DNA from: Hymenopellis radicata
Taxonomy: Eukaryota > Basidiomycota > Agaricomycetes > Agaricales > Physalacriaceae
Direction of reading: 5' to 3'
NCBI GenBank assembly: GCA_015501595.1
Contig: JADNRX010001146.1
Location: forward strand, 1-13,642
DNA: 13,642 nucleotides
Under the pieces are notes generated by a model. The model did no database searches. It was not told the origin of the DNA and saw nothing but the letters and a program-made list of their open reading frames with translations. Numbering within the stretch: the first letter of the stretch is position 1; every line of letters begins with the position of its first letter. Position numbers and translations under genes: made by a program. Below are positions 1-7,968 of the stretch, piece after piece.

Positions 1-2100
1 CAATCTGTTCCACTACACACAAAAACATCAGCCATTAAAACGCCACCGATCCAAACCAACTTCAACTCACTCGCCACCGGATTCGTGTACGAACTAAACA
101 CGCTCAAACACTTTGCCGTGATCATCCAAATCATCATGCCCTTGCCCCGCATCGAATAATGCAGCACCTCCGCGGATAACTAAAGAATATACTTCCACAA
201 GACACAAAGAATGCCCCGTTGTAGAGCCACACGAACGCCACCGCGGCGATGCCCGCGCCCTTGTTCCCGGTCTTGGTGTACATGGCCGTGCACGCGGTGA
301 GCCCGATGTTCGCGAGGAGCACGGCGAGCCACGTCCCGAGAAGCTGGGGGCGCCGGTTGACGCGCTGCGTGAGCCAGAGGCCGAACATCGCCATGACGAA
401 GGTGAACGAGGTCAAGCCGGCGTTTATGCCCGTCGAGGTTACGGTGTCCGTTATACCGACCAGTTTGAGAACTAGACTAGGTAAGGAACTTGCGCGCGAT
501 CCAGACGGGAAGATATACATACTTTGGGTGTAATCTAAATAAACTCTTAGAACGCAAGCCCAGATTCCGAGTGAAGGTGGCACTCACAATAACTGATAAT
601 AGCCGTTCCGCTCAAGTTCTGACATATAGCGATGAGGATAACTAGACCGTCCAACATCAGGCTCCTATAGTTCCTTAGAGAAGAGCACAACGTACCACAA
701 CCCAGCCGATGCCGACTGCTCCTCGACGAAAAGATAACCTTCCACGAATCCTGCTTCGTCTCCGTCTCCATCCTAATCGCTCCTGCACTTCCGCGTACTC
801 AAACGCCGCGAGCTCGTCGTCCTCCGCGCCGTTCGCGTGATACTTGGTGAAAAACGCTTTTGCTTCGCTTCACGGCCTTTCTTAACTACGGACGTCAGGC
901 GTATAGCGGAGACGGATGAGATTGACTTACTCAACCACCTTGGCGACTCTGGGACGTATGTGATGAGGAAGATCATGACCAGTGCTGGGCCGATGTGGAT
1001 CTACAGCACGCATTGGTGATTTGGACGGACTAGGCCTGGACGATCAAACGTACGAGGTAGGGTATTCCTTGGGTGGAGGCGAGGTCAGTCGATGAAACGC
1101 AGACACGAATGGAAAGCGCACTCCAGCTCCAGTTATTTGTGAGATGACTGCTTCCCTGCAGAGGAATTAATACCATAGTGGTCCAATGAAGTGCTGATAC
1201 GCACAAAGTTCACCCTGCATAGAAAACAGTTAGTTGTATGTCTTGAATGAGTAGGTTTCGAGACTAACCAGGCTGCAGTGAAGTTACCACAAATCTACGC
1301 GAACACCACGTCAATGAAAGGCAACACATTGAATTAAATCACCTACGAAAGCAACATCAAAGAATCCCGCCATCCACGTTCGATGCTTCGGGTGCGGGAG
1401 CTCTTGGAGCCTAACCAAAGGTCAGTCCAACGATGAAACGAAAGCAAGCAGCGTACATTATGGGCGAACACATCACCGCGAACGCAAGCCCGGATCCAAT
1501 CTGCTCGTAATTAGAACACGGTTAGTACTACGACGCGGTAATGAACGGCGTACAATGATTCGCGAAACCATGAACATGGCGTAGCCATCTGTACCTACCG
1601 GCGCCGGCGGCGCAACCAATAGCGGTTCCGACCAAGTTGGTGACGGAGGATACCTGACAGTCTCGCATTAACGCGAGATGGTGGAGTTCATGGCGCGGAC
1701 ATACTGTATACACCACTTTCTGCCCCACTTGTCCGCGATCAGGCAGCGAACGGCGCCGTGACCACTACAATTATTAGAAAGACTCCGCTTTCAGGGGAAA
1801 GAAATACATACTTCCGATCAGATACGTAGCGGCGTTCAAAAGACCAATCTTACTGGAGTCGGGGTTCCCCAGTGCTTTCACCAAAGTTAGCCAGCCTTCA
1901 AAATCAAAGAAAAAGACACACTAGTCTTCCAAGCAGACATGGCCTGAAAACCGCTAACCAGAACCGCATCGTAGCCATTGAGAAACTGGGCGAGGAAGAT
2001 GCAGCAGAGCAGGAGGTTCAGACGGAAGAGTCCTAAGTATAGCATTAGCATCGCGTTACCAACGTGGGGGGGTTGACCAACCGTCGTTTTCCACCAAGGC
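1..2100 (-). pseudogene. MFS sugar transporter (lactose permease / hexose transporter type), frame-broken, C-terminus off the left edge
   Basis: Proton-coupled sugar uptake carrier of the plasma membrane, sugar porter family of the MFS. Pieces found in correct order on the minus strand: TM1 with NGYDAVLVSGFQ (1938-2051); the loop motif DKWGRKW (about 1714-1738); an ELPHPKHRTW-like segment (about 1375-1415); NNWSW (about 1125); PESPRWL (about 935-960); a KYHANGAEDDEL segment (about 785-850) characteristic of fungal lactose-permease-like carriers; GITDTVTSTGIN then NRRPQLLGTW (about 330-460); and MRGKGMMIW (about 125-165). Short GT-AG introns separate many pieces, for example one of 46 nt before the ELPHPKH exon. 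Single-base breaks occur near 1740, 851-865 and 172-176, and one probably near 2080. The gene is cut by the window start. The family is clear. Whether it is a true pseudogene or a working gene with assembly indels is open, because most breaks look like one lost base. Confidence 0.72.
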
Positions 2101-2594
2101 TACGCGCAGTTAGCTTTTGGAGAAAAGGGAACAAAAGACGGCGAACGCACCAAATGCGAGTCCTTGTTCGGGATGCTCCTGAACGCTTCGTGTCCAGCAA
2201 CATGGTGAGGAGGAGGGAGGGAGAAGGGACAGCCGCAGGCACGCGAGAAGCCTGCATTATCTGCAAAAACCTTATCAGGACTATCACTCCAGCGAAGTAA
2301 GTAGAATTTGCCGCCGATATGCCTTTTGGACGCGCTTGGACGTGTCAAAATCGCAAAGAAATATTCGCGGGCGTCGTAAAGGGCTATATGACGCGCGTAC
2401 TGAGTGGTTGGCGTACATGGAGCGCTGAACACACAAGGGCATCGTTACGTTCAAGTTGTTGAAAGAACAAGTGCCGGCCGGTCCAATTGGAGTTTACCAT
2501 TTTCCAATATGGCCTCCTTATCTTCTCTCTTCCAATCATGTTATCACTCGGCCGAGAATAATAATAATACCTCTTTTGTTTTTTGCGTTCTGCA
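2101..2594. promoter_or_regulatory. Divergent intergenic region between the transporter and the AsaB-like gene
   Basis: About 0.5 kb between two genes transcribed away from each other, so it should hold both promoters. Open frames here on both strands have no recognisable protein content. A short AAT run lies just upstream of the plus-strand gene (about 2561-2570), followed by a pyrimidine-rich stretch up to the proposed start. I see no convincing TATA box and no specific regulator site. The role as a shared promoter is inferred from gene orientation only. Confidence 0.4.
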
Positions 2595-3727
2595 ATGTCC
2601 ACCCCTCCCTCCATGGCTGACCTCCGCGCCGATCTCAACTTTGCGTGCTTCTGGTTTCCTTTTCCCGTTTGTCACGAGAATCGACAATGGCGAGCCTCTG
2701 CAGCTCAAGGCCCACAAGGTCCCGATATATGATCTGCGCAAGGAGGAAAGGCGTCCAGAGCTCGACGTGGAGGGCTTTACGTGGACGTCGCTCCCCTTTG
2801 ATGGTTTAGATGGGGAGGAAGGATGGGAAGAGCGGTACGCGAAGGAGACTTGCGAGTATGTTTCTCGTCGACACAGGATGATGACTGACTGCCCGATGGC
2901 TGAAGGACTTTGCAGGCGCGAAAGCGTGCGTGCCAATCAATACCCAAATCCGGTTGGTTTTCCTCTGCTCTGAAAACCATTATGTCCGAGTCTGATTCCG
3001 TAGACGACGAACATGTGATGGGCAGATGAACGCGAATTACGAGGAGGAGACCGCGCAGAAGGTACTCGGGATGCAGCCTGTGCCCGCTGTGCACGTCGAT
3101 ATTAACAGGGAGCGCGCATCTGCCCGCGTCTTGACTGCCTTTGGCCCTGAATCGGGTTACTCGACCTCGCAGCGTGTTGCTATCATGCAAGTCCTCCGAT
3201 GGTCATCCAAAAAGACTGAATCGCCCGTTCCAGAAACGTATGGAGACCGCTGAAAGGCCCTGTAATGGATGCGCCGCTCGCCGTCTGTGATGCGCGTACG
3301 CTGGAACCTGCAGATATGGATCGAACTACGGACAAAGTGAGTAATGTCGTTCGTTACTCACCCGAAAGTATAACCCGCCCAATGTGCATCTAGTATGGAG
3401 GGGATATTTCATCCAGTATAACCCCGCCATGAAGTGGACGTACATCCGTGACCAGATGCCAGACGAGATATTGATCTTCCGCCAATATGATAGCAGTGCG
3501 TAGTGTTTTCTGTCGCCGGGTCATCCTCTGAATCCATTGTGTGATGCAGCACTGCAGCCGAAAACGGGCGATGCGGCGTGTGTCGCGCATACAGCTTGTA
3601 AGTCTGTTCCGATTCGACTTGGACTGGTTTACTAACATTCGCCGTCTTGGTAGTCATCGATGAGGAAAGGAAGGACATGGGTATCCCTAGGCAAAGTATC
3701 GAACTTCGATGCGCACTAGTGTACTGA
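2595..3727 (+). CDS. AsaB / CmcJ / GA4-desaturase-like oxygenase, eight exons
   Basis: Member of the family containing fungal AsaB-type hydroxylase/desaturases, GA4 desaturase and bacterial CmcJ (often called 7-alpha-cephem-methoxylase P8-like), usually in secondary metabolism. Proposed exons: 2595-2644, 2679-2866, 2916-2952, 3004-3186, 3234-3336, 3369-3495, 3550-3597, 3654-3727, giving 269 aa, normal for the family. Family landmarks: VPIYDLR near the N-terminus, VPAVHVD (H122, D124), VAIINVWRPLKGPVMDAPLA, MPDEILIFRQYDS, VAHTAF (H243) and the ending PRQSIELRCALVY (R264). H122-x-D124 with H243 and R264 fits the iron and 2-oxoglutarate ligands of this superfamily (inference). The introns at 3496-3549 and 3598-3653 are standard, the last with a perfect TACTAAC branch site; 3187-3233 is GC-AG. 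The 5' part is less certain: it needs a 34-nt intron (2645-2678) and a weak donor at 2867. A second in-frame ATG lies at 2613. Substrate unknown. Confidence 0.7.
3187..3233 (+). other. GC-AG intron in the AsaB-like gene
   Basis: The donor is GCAAGT, the usual consensus of the minor GC-AG class, and the acceptor is TTCCAG; length 47 nt, with an ACTGAA branch-like site. Removing it joins VAII to NVWRPLKGP in one frame and restores the strongest conserved block of the family. The neighbouring GT (3191) would leave the frame wrong. Confidence 0.75.
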
Positions 3728-3867
3728 GAGGAATAGTAATGAGTATTGGCCGTGTACTTTTTGTTGTGTACCTTTCAAATCCATCTGGAAAGGTGTTTCT
3801 TTGCATATAGAGCGCCGTCCGATTATAGAGAGAATCTCATAGTGCTATGGTGTCAGGGATCATCTCT

Positions 3868-3880
3868 GTAGTAGTAGTAC
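3868..3880. repeat. GTA microsatellite
   Basis: Four GTA units followed by C, in the gene-free region. It is similar to the TAG run at 5317-5331 on the other side of the transposon. Confidence 0.6.
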
Positions 3881-4274
3881 TATCAACAAGCCACGGAAGA
3901 TCCATAGAACTCACATGGTGAAATTCACACTGCTAGAGCCCTAGGTTTATAGCTCTATAGTGCGCCTAGTTCCATAGAGCGCTAGAGCACAGGTACCGAG
4001 TTCGGATCAGAAGAGTCACCTGAAACGGACTTGCCCATCGCTCCTTTGTCACCGACTTATACCTTGCACGTATTGGACTTCGGTTTTCTTCGACTTCTCG
4101 CTTTTCCCTGCACCTACCTGCAACTCGGAGAACAAGTACACGAATGGCGATGAATGTGAGTGCCCGGGCCACTTGACAGCGCTCGTCATTTCTCAACACA
4201 GTCGACTACAGGATGCGACTGGCAAACACCGCTGTCTTTGCTTGAGACAAGACTTTCAAGTTGGCAGACTATAG

Positions 4275-4281
4275 GGCATTG
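4275..4281. repeat. Target-site duplication, left copy
   Basis: GGCATTG immediately precedes the element's left end and matches 4676-4682 on the right side. The six bases GCATTG are unambiguous; the seventh overlaps the last base of the element. Confidence 0.6.
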
Positions 4282-4676
4282 CAGGCCCTGGAAACTCCCG
4301 TAGGACTCCGGCGATTTTGGCGGATTTGAGGGCCCCAAAAAACGCGATTTGGCGGCGAAAAGTCGCGGATTCGAGGCCAAAATGGAGGAAACGCCGGCGG
4401 ATTTCACAGGCCCATTGAAGGCGGTTGTGAGTAAATTTTTGGGCTCTGTACACTGGGGTGAAATTTGGACCGAACAGCTTACTGCTCTCAGAAAGCGCGG
4501 AAATCACTGTTGAGGAGGACCGCGGACGTAAACGAAGCCACAAACGCGATCTGAAGGCGTGACAGGTGGACACGTGCCGTGACATCCTCGGCGATTTTTG
4601 GCGGATTTGAGGCTTAAAACCTCCAAAATCTTGCGGATTTCAGGCCCATTTCAGAAGGAGAGTCTCCCAGGGCCTG
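4282..4676. mobile_element. MITE-like non-autonomous DNA transposon (hAT-like), 395 bp
   Basis: Both ends begin with the same ten bases in inverted orientation: CAGGCCCTGG at 4282-4291, and its complement CCAGGGCCTG ending at 4676. They are followed by GAAACTCC on the left and GAGACTCTCC on the right, read inward. The element is flanked by a duplicated target: GGCATTG lies at 4275-4281, and GCATTG directly follows at 4677-4682. If the last G is shared, the duplication is 7 bases, and 7 of 8 match if extended once more. Eight-base duplications and CAGG-type ends fit hAT elements. There is no transposase gene, and the interior is non-coding with internal direct repeats. Assignment to hAT is inferred from ends and target length only. 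Confidence 0.65.
4310..4658 (+). repeat. Direct repeats inside the MITE
   Basis: Two blocks recur in the same orientation and order. GGCGATTTTGGCGGATTTGAGG at the left (4310-4332) is repeated with one extra T at 4589-4612. GCGGATTTCACAGGCCCATT (4397-4416) returns in shorter form as GCGGATTTCAGGCCCATT at 4633-4650. A third, weaker variant (GCGGATTCGAGGCC) lies at about 4365-4378. The spacer 4421-4588 is not repeated. This suggests an internal duplication of about 70-110 bp, perhaps sub-terminal transposase-binding repeats. Confidence 0.6.
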
Positions 4677-4716
4677 GCATTGCGCTGTCCGTGCCATTTT
4701 TTCTCCATTCGGCACG

Positions 4717-5179
4717 TCAAATTTCCAGCTGCGGCGCCGAGGCGAGACGCACAGTGAAGCGCAGCTGCGTGCTCTGAAACACAGCAGCAGAGGTCTGCTC
4801 GCCAGACGACCACGCGCCTTTGTATTCAGGCTGTTCGACCAGGCGCGTAATGGTCTTGTGGGTGGTGCGGAAGCACTTGAGCGAAGACTTGGGCGAAGAA
4901 GACCCCGAAGAGCGCGTCGCCTCTCGGTGAGTACTCTTCCGATTCGATTCTCACGCTTTGCAGACCATCATAAGAGAGAAGATAGTCGAACAGCTCGTCG
5001 CAGATCTTGTCGCATCGGACTTTCAGAAGGTGAATGTTTTCGCCGTTGAGCGCCGCCGTCGCGAGGTGCCTGATGATGTTTCGGTCAGATTGATGGCTGA
5101 ATCGGAAGTGACGAAGGAGTATGGAGAGAGCCGGCTTTCCCAACGGCGGCGACAGTGTTATATTGTCCCCACAGGTCAT
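4717..5179 (-). pseudogene. Fragment of an LRR/F-box-like hypothetical protein, frame-shifted
   Basis: Read on the minus strand, the segment 4826-5179 contains leucine-patterned text (NIIRHLATAAL, NIHLLKVRCDKICDELFDYL, LQSVRIESEEYSPRGDALF, FFAQVLPHH) typical of the expanded leucine-rich, F-box-associated hypothetical proteins of mushrooms. After a frame change near 4870 the text continues in another frame (KTITRLVEQPEYKGAW, SGEQTSAAVFQSTQLRFTVRLASAP) to a stop at 4717-4719. A 12-base tandem duplication gives a repeated FAQV just before the break. No start region, F-box or full repeat array is present, so it is at best a remnant next to the transposon. Function cannot be stated, and the family call is by pattern only. 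Confidence 0.42.
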
Positions 5180-5316
5180 CGTCGAGGGCCCTCACATATA
5201 TCACAGTTCTCGTAGGCTACATACGTACCATGACATTATGTCCACCATTTTGTGCATTATCCCACGAAATGAATGTTTTTCGCCACATTTCGCCCGACAA
5301 AACAAGAAGACCGCTC

Positions 5317-5331
5317 TAGTAGTAGTAGTAG
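5317..5331. repeat. TAG microsatellite
   Basis: Five perfect TAG units in non-coding DNA, next to a TAGAG/CTATAG-rich patch. Confidence 0.7.
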
Positions 5332-5701
5332 CGGCTGCATATAGGCAGCGGGTAATATAGGCTCCGACTGCTATAGAGACTGATAGCTCCCTACTAGAGC
5401 TCTAGTCAAGCAGGGTCCGGTTACTGAGTGCTATCTAGCGGGGGTGAATTTTCCAGATGTCGGGAACAACGACATATACAGTTATTCATCTGTCTACACG
5501 AGCCTCCAGGCGGCAGTCTTACACTTAAAGAGTTGGCCTTTCGTTGCCGACACGCGAGAAAAGTCTATCAGTAGCGCCACAAATCACATGTTATGTTGTA
5601 CTTCTCTTCTTGCCACCATGTACTACTGCGATGTAGACATGTGGCAAGCAGAGTAATCTCTTCTAGCTACTTGGTCAATGATGTCGGGCTCGAGTTCTTA
5701 T

Positions 5702-6068
5702 TGTTACCTGGGAATTTTCACGCGCACAAATTTGGTGCATCTCACGCCGCAACTTGCGCTGTACAATGTCCTGTTTCCTGGATTACGTCGTGTTTCACCA
5801 AAAGACTCACTCTCTCCGCGCTGCAGCTATCTCTGGATCATGGTTCCTCCAGTAGGAACTCAGAAAATCGCTGTCTGGCGGGTCGCTCTCGCGTGAAGAT
5901 TGAACTATGTTACCTTGGACTGGTGCTGGCGCACAGATCTGGTAAATACCTCTGCTAGTATTCTGGATAAACAGGTTATGGGTCTCATGCCCCAGCTTGC
6001 GCGCTTACCTGCTTCCTGAATGCCATCCTAATCAACCGAAGACTTGATCTGCTTGCTCTGACTCTAGT
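5702..6068 (+). repeat. Diverged direct repeat in non-coding DNA
   Basis: Two segments share ordered blocks. TGTTACCTGGGA, GCGCACAAATTTGGT, TCTCACGCCGCAACTTGCGC and CTGTTTCCTGGAT in 5702-5795 match TGTTACCTTGGA, GCGCACAGATCTGGT, TCTCATGCCCCAGCTTGCGC and CTGCTTCCTGAAT in 5908-6022. The second copy carries about 40 extra bases after the second block, and similarity fades after about 5830 and 6068. It looks like an old duplication or a transposon remnant. Confidence 0.45.
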
Positions 6069-6185
6069 AAGTAGTAACTTTTACATCATCATTCAAGCGC
6101 TGAGGTTCATCAATACATCACCCATCGCTCTGAGAAATGTGTACAAGTATAGATTAGTAGCCTTATCTGACAATGTACACCACCC

Positions 6186-6201
6186 CGCGTCGTTCGACGC
6201 G
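6186..6201. repeat. Short perfect inverted repeat
   Basis: CGCGTCG followed by TT and CGACGCG forms a perfect 7-bp stem with a 2-base loop, about 230 bp before the start of the chromodomain gene. It may be a binding palindrome or chance. Confidence 0.3.
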
Positions 6202-6427
6202 AAGGAGAAAAACGCTAGACATTCCGCGTTAAGAGTGCCGAGCGTCGCACCCATGCTGATCGACTTCAGTGGCCGTGCGGCGTGAGAACTTGGTGTCTCA
6301 GGACCAATTTTCAGCCCTTGGCCTTTGACTGCCAGAAAACGCGTCTCTCAGGTGTCTCTTCTCTGCTTTCTGTGACGTATCTGAGGACTAACAAGCCTTG
6401 TTCCAGAACGACTAGTAAAATCGGCAT

Positions 6428-7968
6428 ATGCCCCCTTATCGCACTCAAAGCTCGGACGCCACCGCCTCCGTTTCTGGACGTTCTGCGCGTTCCATCGACG
6501 CCAAAAAAACTCGCCACGTTAACAGCGACTCGCAGACCCCCTCCAGCTCATTTTGCACGCGTTCCGCCTCCCAATCTTCCTCCCTTGACGCCGACGCCGA
6601 CTTTGATTCAGCCGCTGATGATACCGTCCATAATCAAGGCGTCCCCGGTTCCATTCCTTTCACCGTAGCCACCGAAGCACCGCTACGCGAGCCTATCGTT
6701 ATTTCAGGACAGGTCCTCAATCCCACAATAGCGCTGAACATCATATGGTGGATGCTTGCAGAACGAGTTAAGGTGTTTCTATACCGCCAATCTGGCGCCC
6801 CCGGTCCGTGAGTGTCACTCGAATGTGGACATCAGATGTGATTGACAGATCCTGCCTGTATAGGTGGACCGACAACATTCACTTGCGCAACATGTACGCC
6901 TGCAATTCTTTCCGCGTCCTCGACAAGGCGTGTCAGTTTCTTATCAAGGAGGTCATCGAGAAAGGCTCTCAAGAACCCAGGGAAATTCTCTTCCGTATTT
7001 TGGTGTACAACACGTTCACCCTGCCAGAGACATGGATCCTGCTTGAAAAGGCTCTTGGACCTCTCACTTGGGCTTCGTACGACCCAGAAGCCTATCGCGC
7101 CGTCCTGGATGAAGCCAGAGCAAACAACACTACACTCTTCACCGCTGCGTTCCAGAAACAGCCAGGAGGCAGAGGCACCATCATGCATCATCATCAACTG
7201 TCCATCCTCGAGAAAATGATGGCGGACGATAACCTGTTGCGTCGTCTTCAGGCTCCTGGAGTGTATGCCAGAGATATCTTTGACTATTTGAAGACGTATC
7301 CCAGTGTTGGAGACTTCAACGCATACCAGCTCGTCCTCAACCTCGGCTATTCGAAGCTTCTTGTCTTCAACGGCGACGATTTCGTTGTTGCTGGCTGTGG
7401 GGCTTCCTCTGGTTGCTTGAAGCTGTTCGGCAAGTCGATGGCCAAAGCCAAGACGGTGGAGGGCGTCAAGGACACAATTGAAGAGGACGTTATCCGGTGG
7501 ATGTGCGACAACCAGGAAGCCGAGTTTGCTCGCTTGGGGATCACGTTCACCGGGGTGAACAAGCACCTTCGTCGTCTGGAGCTTGCTGACTTTGAGCACG
7601 CGATTTGCGAGGTGGACAAGTTCCTTAGGCTCACCCATTCTCACCTCAAGGGGTCGGACGATCGTACCAGGAGCAAGCGGTCATTCCATGGCAAGGCCCG
7701 ACCGATGCCGCCCGTTGTTCTGCCAAAGGTGTGGGCGCGCCGGCGCAAGATGGCGCCGAGGATTAGGCCTGCGCGGAAAGAGGACGAGCCCGTGTGGGTG
7801 ATAGAGAAGATTGTCGAGCGCCAGATGGTTGATGGGATAATGATGTATCACGTCTTTTGGAAGGGGTGGGAAGAGAAGGACATGACATGGGAACCGGAAT
7901 CGCAGTTGTTGGAGGACATTCCGGACATGATGAAGCAGTGGCTCAAGGAGCACGGACATGCGCCATAG
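6428..7968 (+). CDS. 5-hmdU DNA kinase helical-domain protein fused to a chromodomain, two exons
   Basis: Exons 6428-6807 and 6864-7968 are joined by a 56-nt GTGAGT...TATAG intron that restores SGAPGPWTDN, a family landmark; product 494 aa. Residues 1-97 are Ser/Asp-rich and probably disordered. Residues about 98-395 match the all-helical domain named after the 5-hydroxymethyluracil DNA kinase (HMUDK_hel), found in phage and bacterial thymine hypermodification enzymes and expanded in mushrooms. Landmarks are WWMLAER, FRVLDKACQFLIKEVIEKG, SVGDFNAYQLVLNLGYS, DFVVAGCGASSG (299-310) and HAICEVDKF (372-380). A basic stretch, ARRRKMAPRIRPARK (418-432), may be a nuclear signal. Residues 437-490 are a chromodomain (VWVIEKIVER, HVFWKGW, TWEPE). 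No P-loop kinase motif is seen, so catalysis should not be assumed. The nuclear, chromatin-bound role is inferred. The start at 6428 is the first ATG of the open frame. Confidence 0.82.

Larger units (their letters stand above)
3728..4281. other. Gene-free stretch rich in TAGAG/CTATAG motifs
   Basis: No open frame here resembles a known protein. The sequence holds many short CTATAG, TAGAG and CATAGAGC motifs. These include an imperfect inverted repeat, TAGCTCTATAG at 3950-3960 against CCATAGAGCGCTA at 3972-3984, that could form a small hairpin, and a GTA microsatellite at 3868-3880. The first part should contain the 3' untranslated region of the AsaB-like gene. I found no tRNA box pattern. 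Confidence 0.4.
5180..6427. other. Long gene-poor stretch upstream of the chromodomain gene
   Basis: The open frames in this 1.2 kb (the longest about 120 codons at 5593-5958) show no known family, no clear start context and no splice-linked continuation. Contents seen: a TAG microsatellite at 5317-5331; a TAGAG/CTATAG-rich patch at about 5355-5415, similar in style to the patch at 3800-3990; a diverged direct repeat (5702-5830 and 5908-6068); and a perfect 7-bp inverted repeat at 6186-6201. The last few hundred bases should hold the promoter of the gene starting at 6428. Confidence 0.4.

Noticed and set aside
2544..2936. 130-codon minus-strand open frame
   Set aside because: Antisense to the first exons of the oxygenase; serine- and arginine-rich shadow text.
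2404..2973. 189-codon plus-strand open frame as a continuous N-terminal exon of the oxygenase
   Set aside because: Its first 90 codons show no family content, while MADLRADLNF in another frame fits a family N-terminus; its last part reads through a likely intron.
4927..4963. Plus-strand GTGAGT...TTTGCAG that looks like an intron joining two plus-strand frames
   Set aside because: Only 37 nt, and the joined plus-strand text (Arg-rich) resembles no protein, whereas the minus strand reads as a leucine-patterned family.
5593..5958. 121-codon plus-strand open frame in the gene-poor stretch
   Set aside because: No recognisable family, no supporting splice context, and it overlaps the non-coding direct repeat.
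3728..6427. tRNA, rRNA or CRISPR-like arrays
   Set aside because: No GGTTCRANNCC box, no cloverleaf-like arms and no regularly spaced repeats; the repeats present are explained by the transposon and microsatellites.
6832..7644. 270-codon open frame on the minus strand
   Set aside because: Lies entirely antisense to the conserved second exon of the chromodomain gene; its text has no family resemblance and mirrors plus-strand codon bias.
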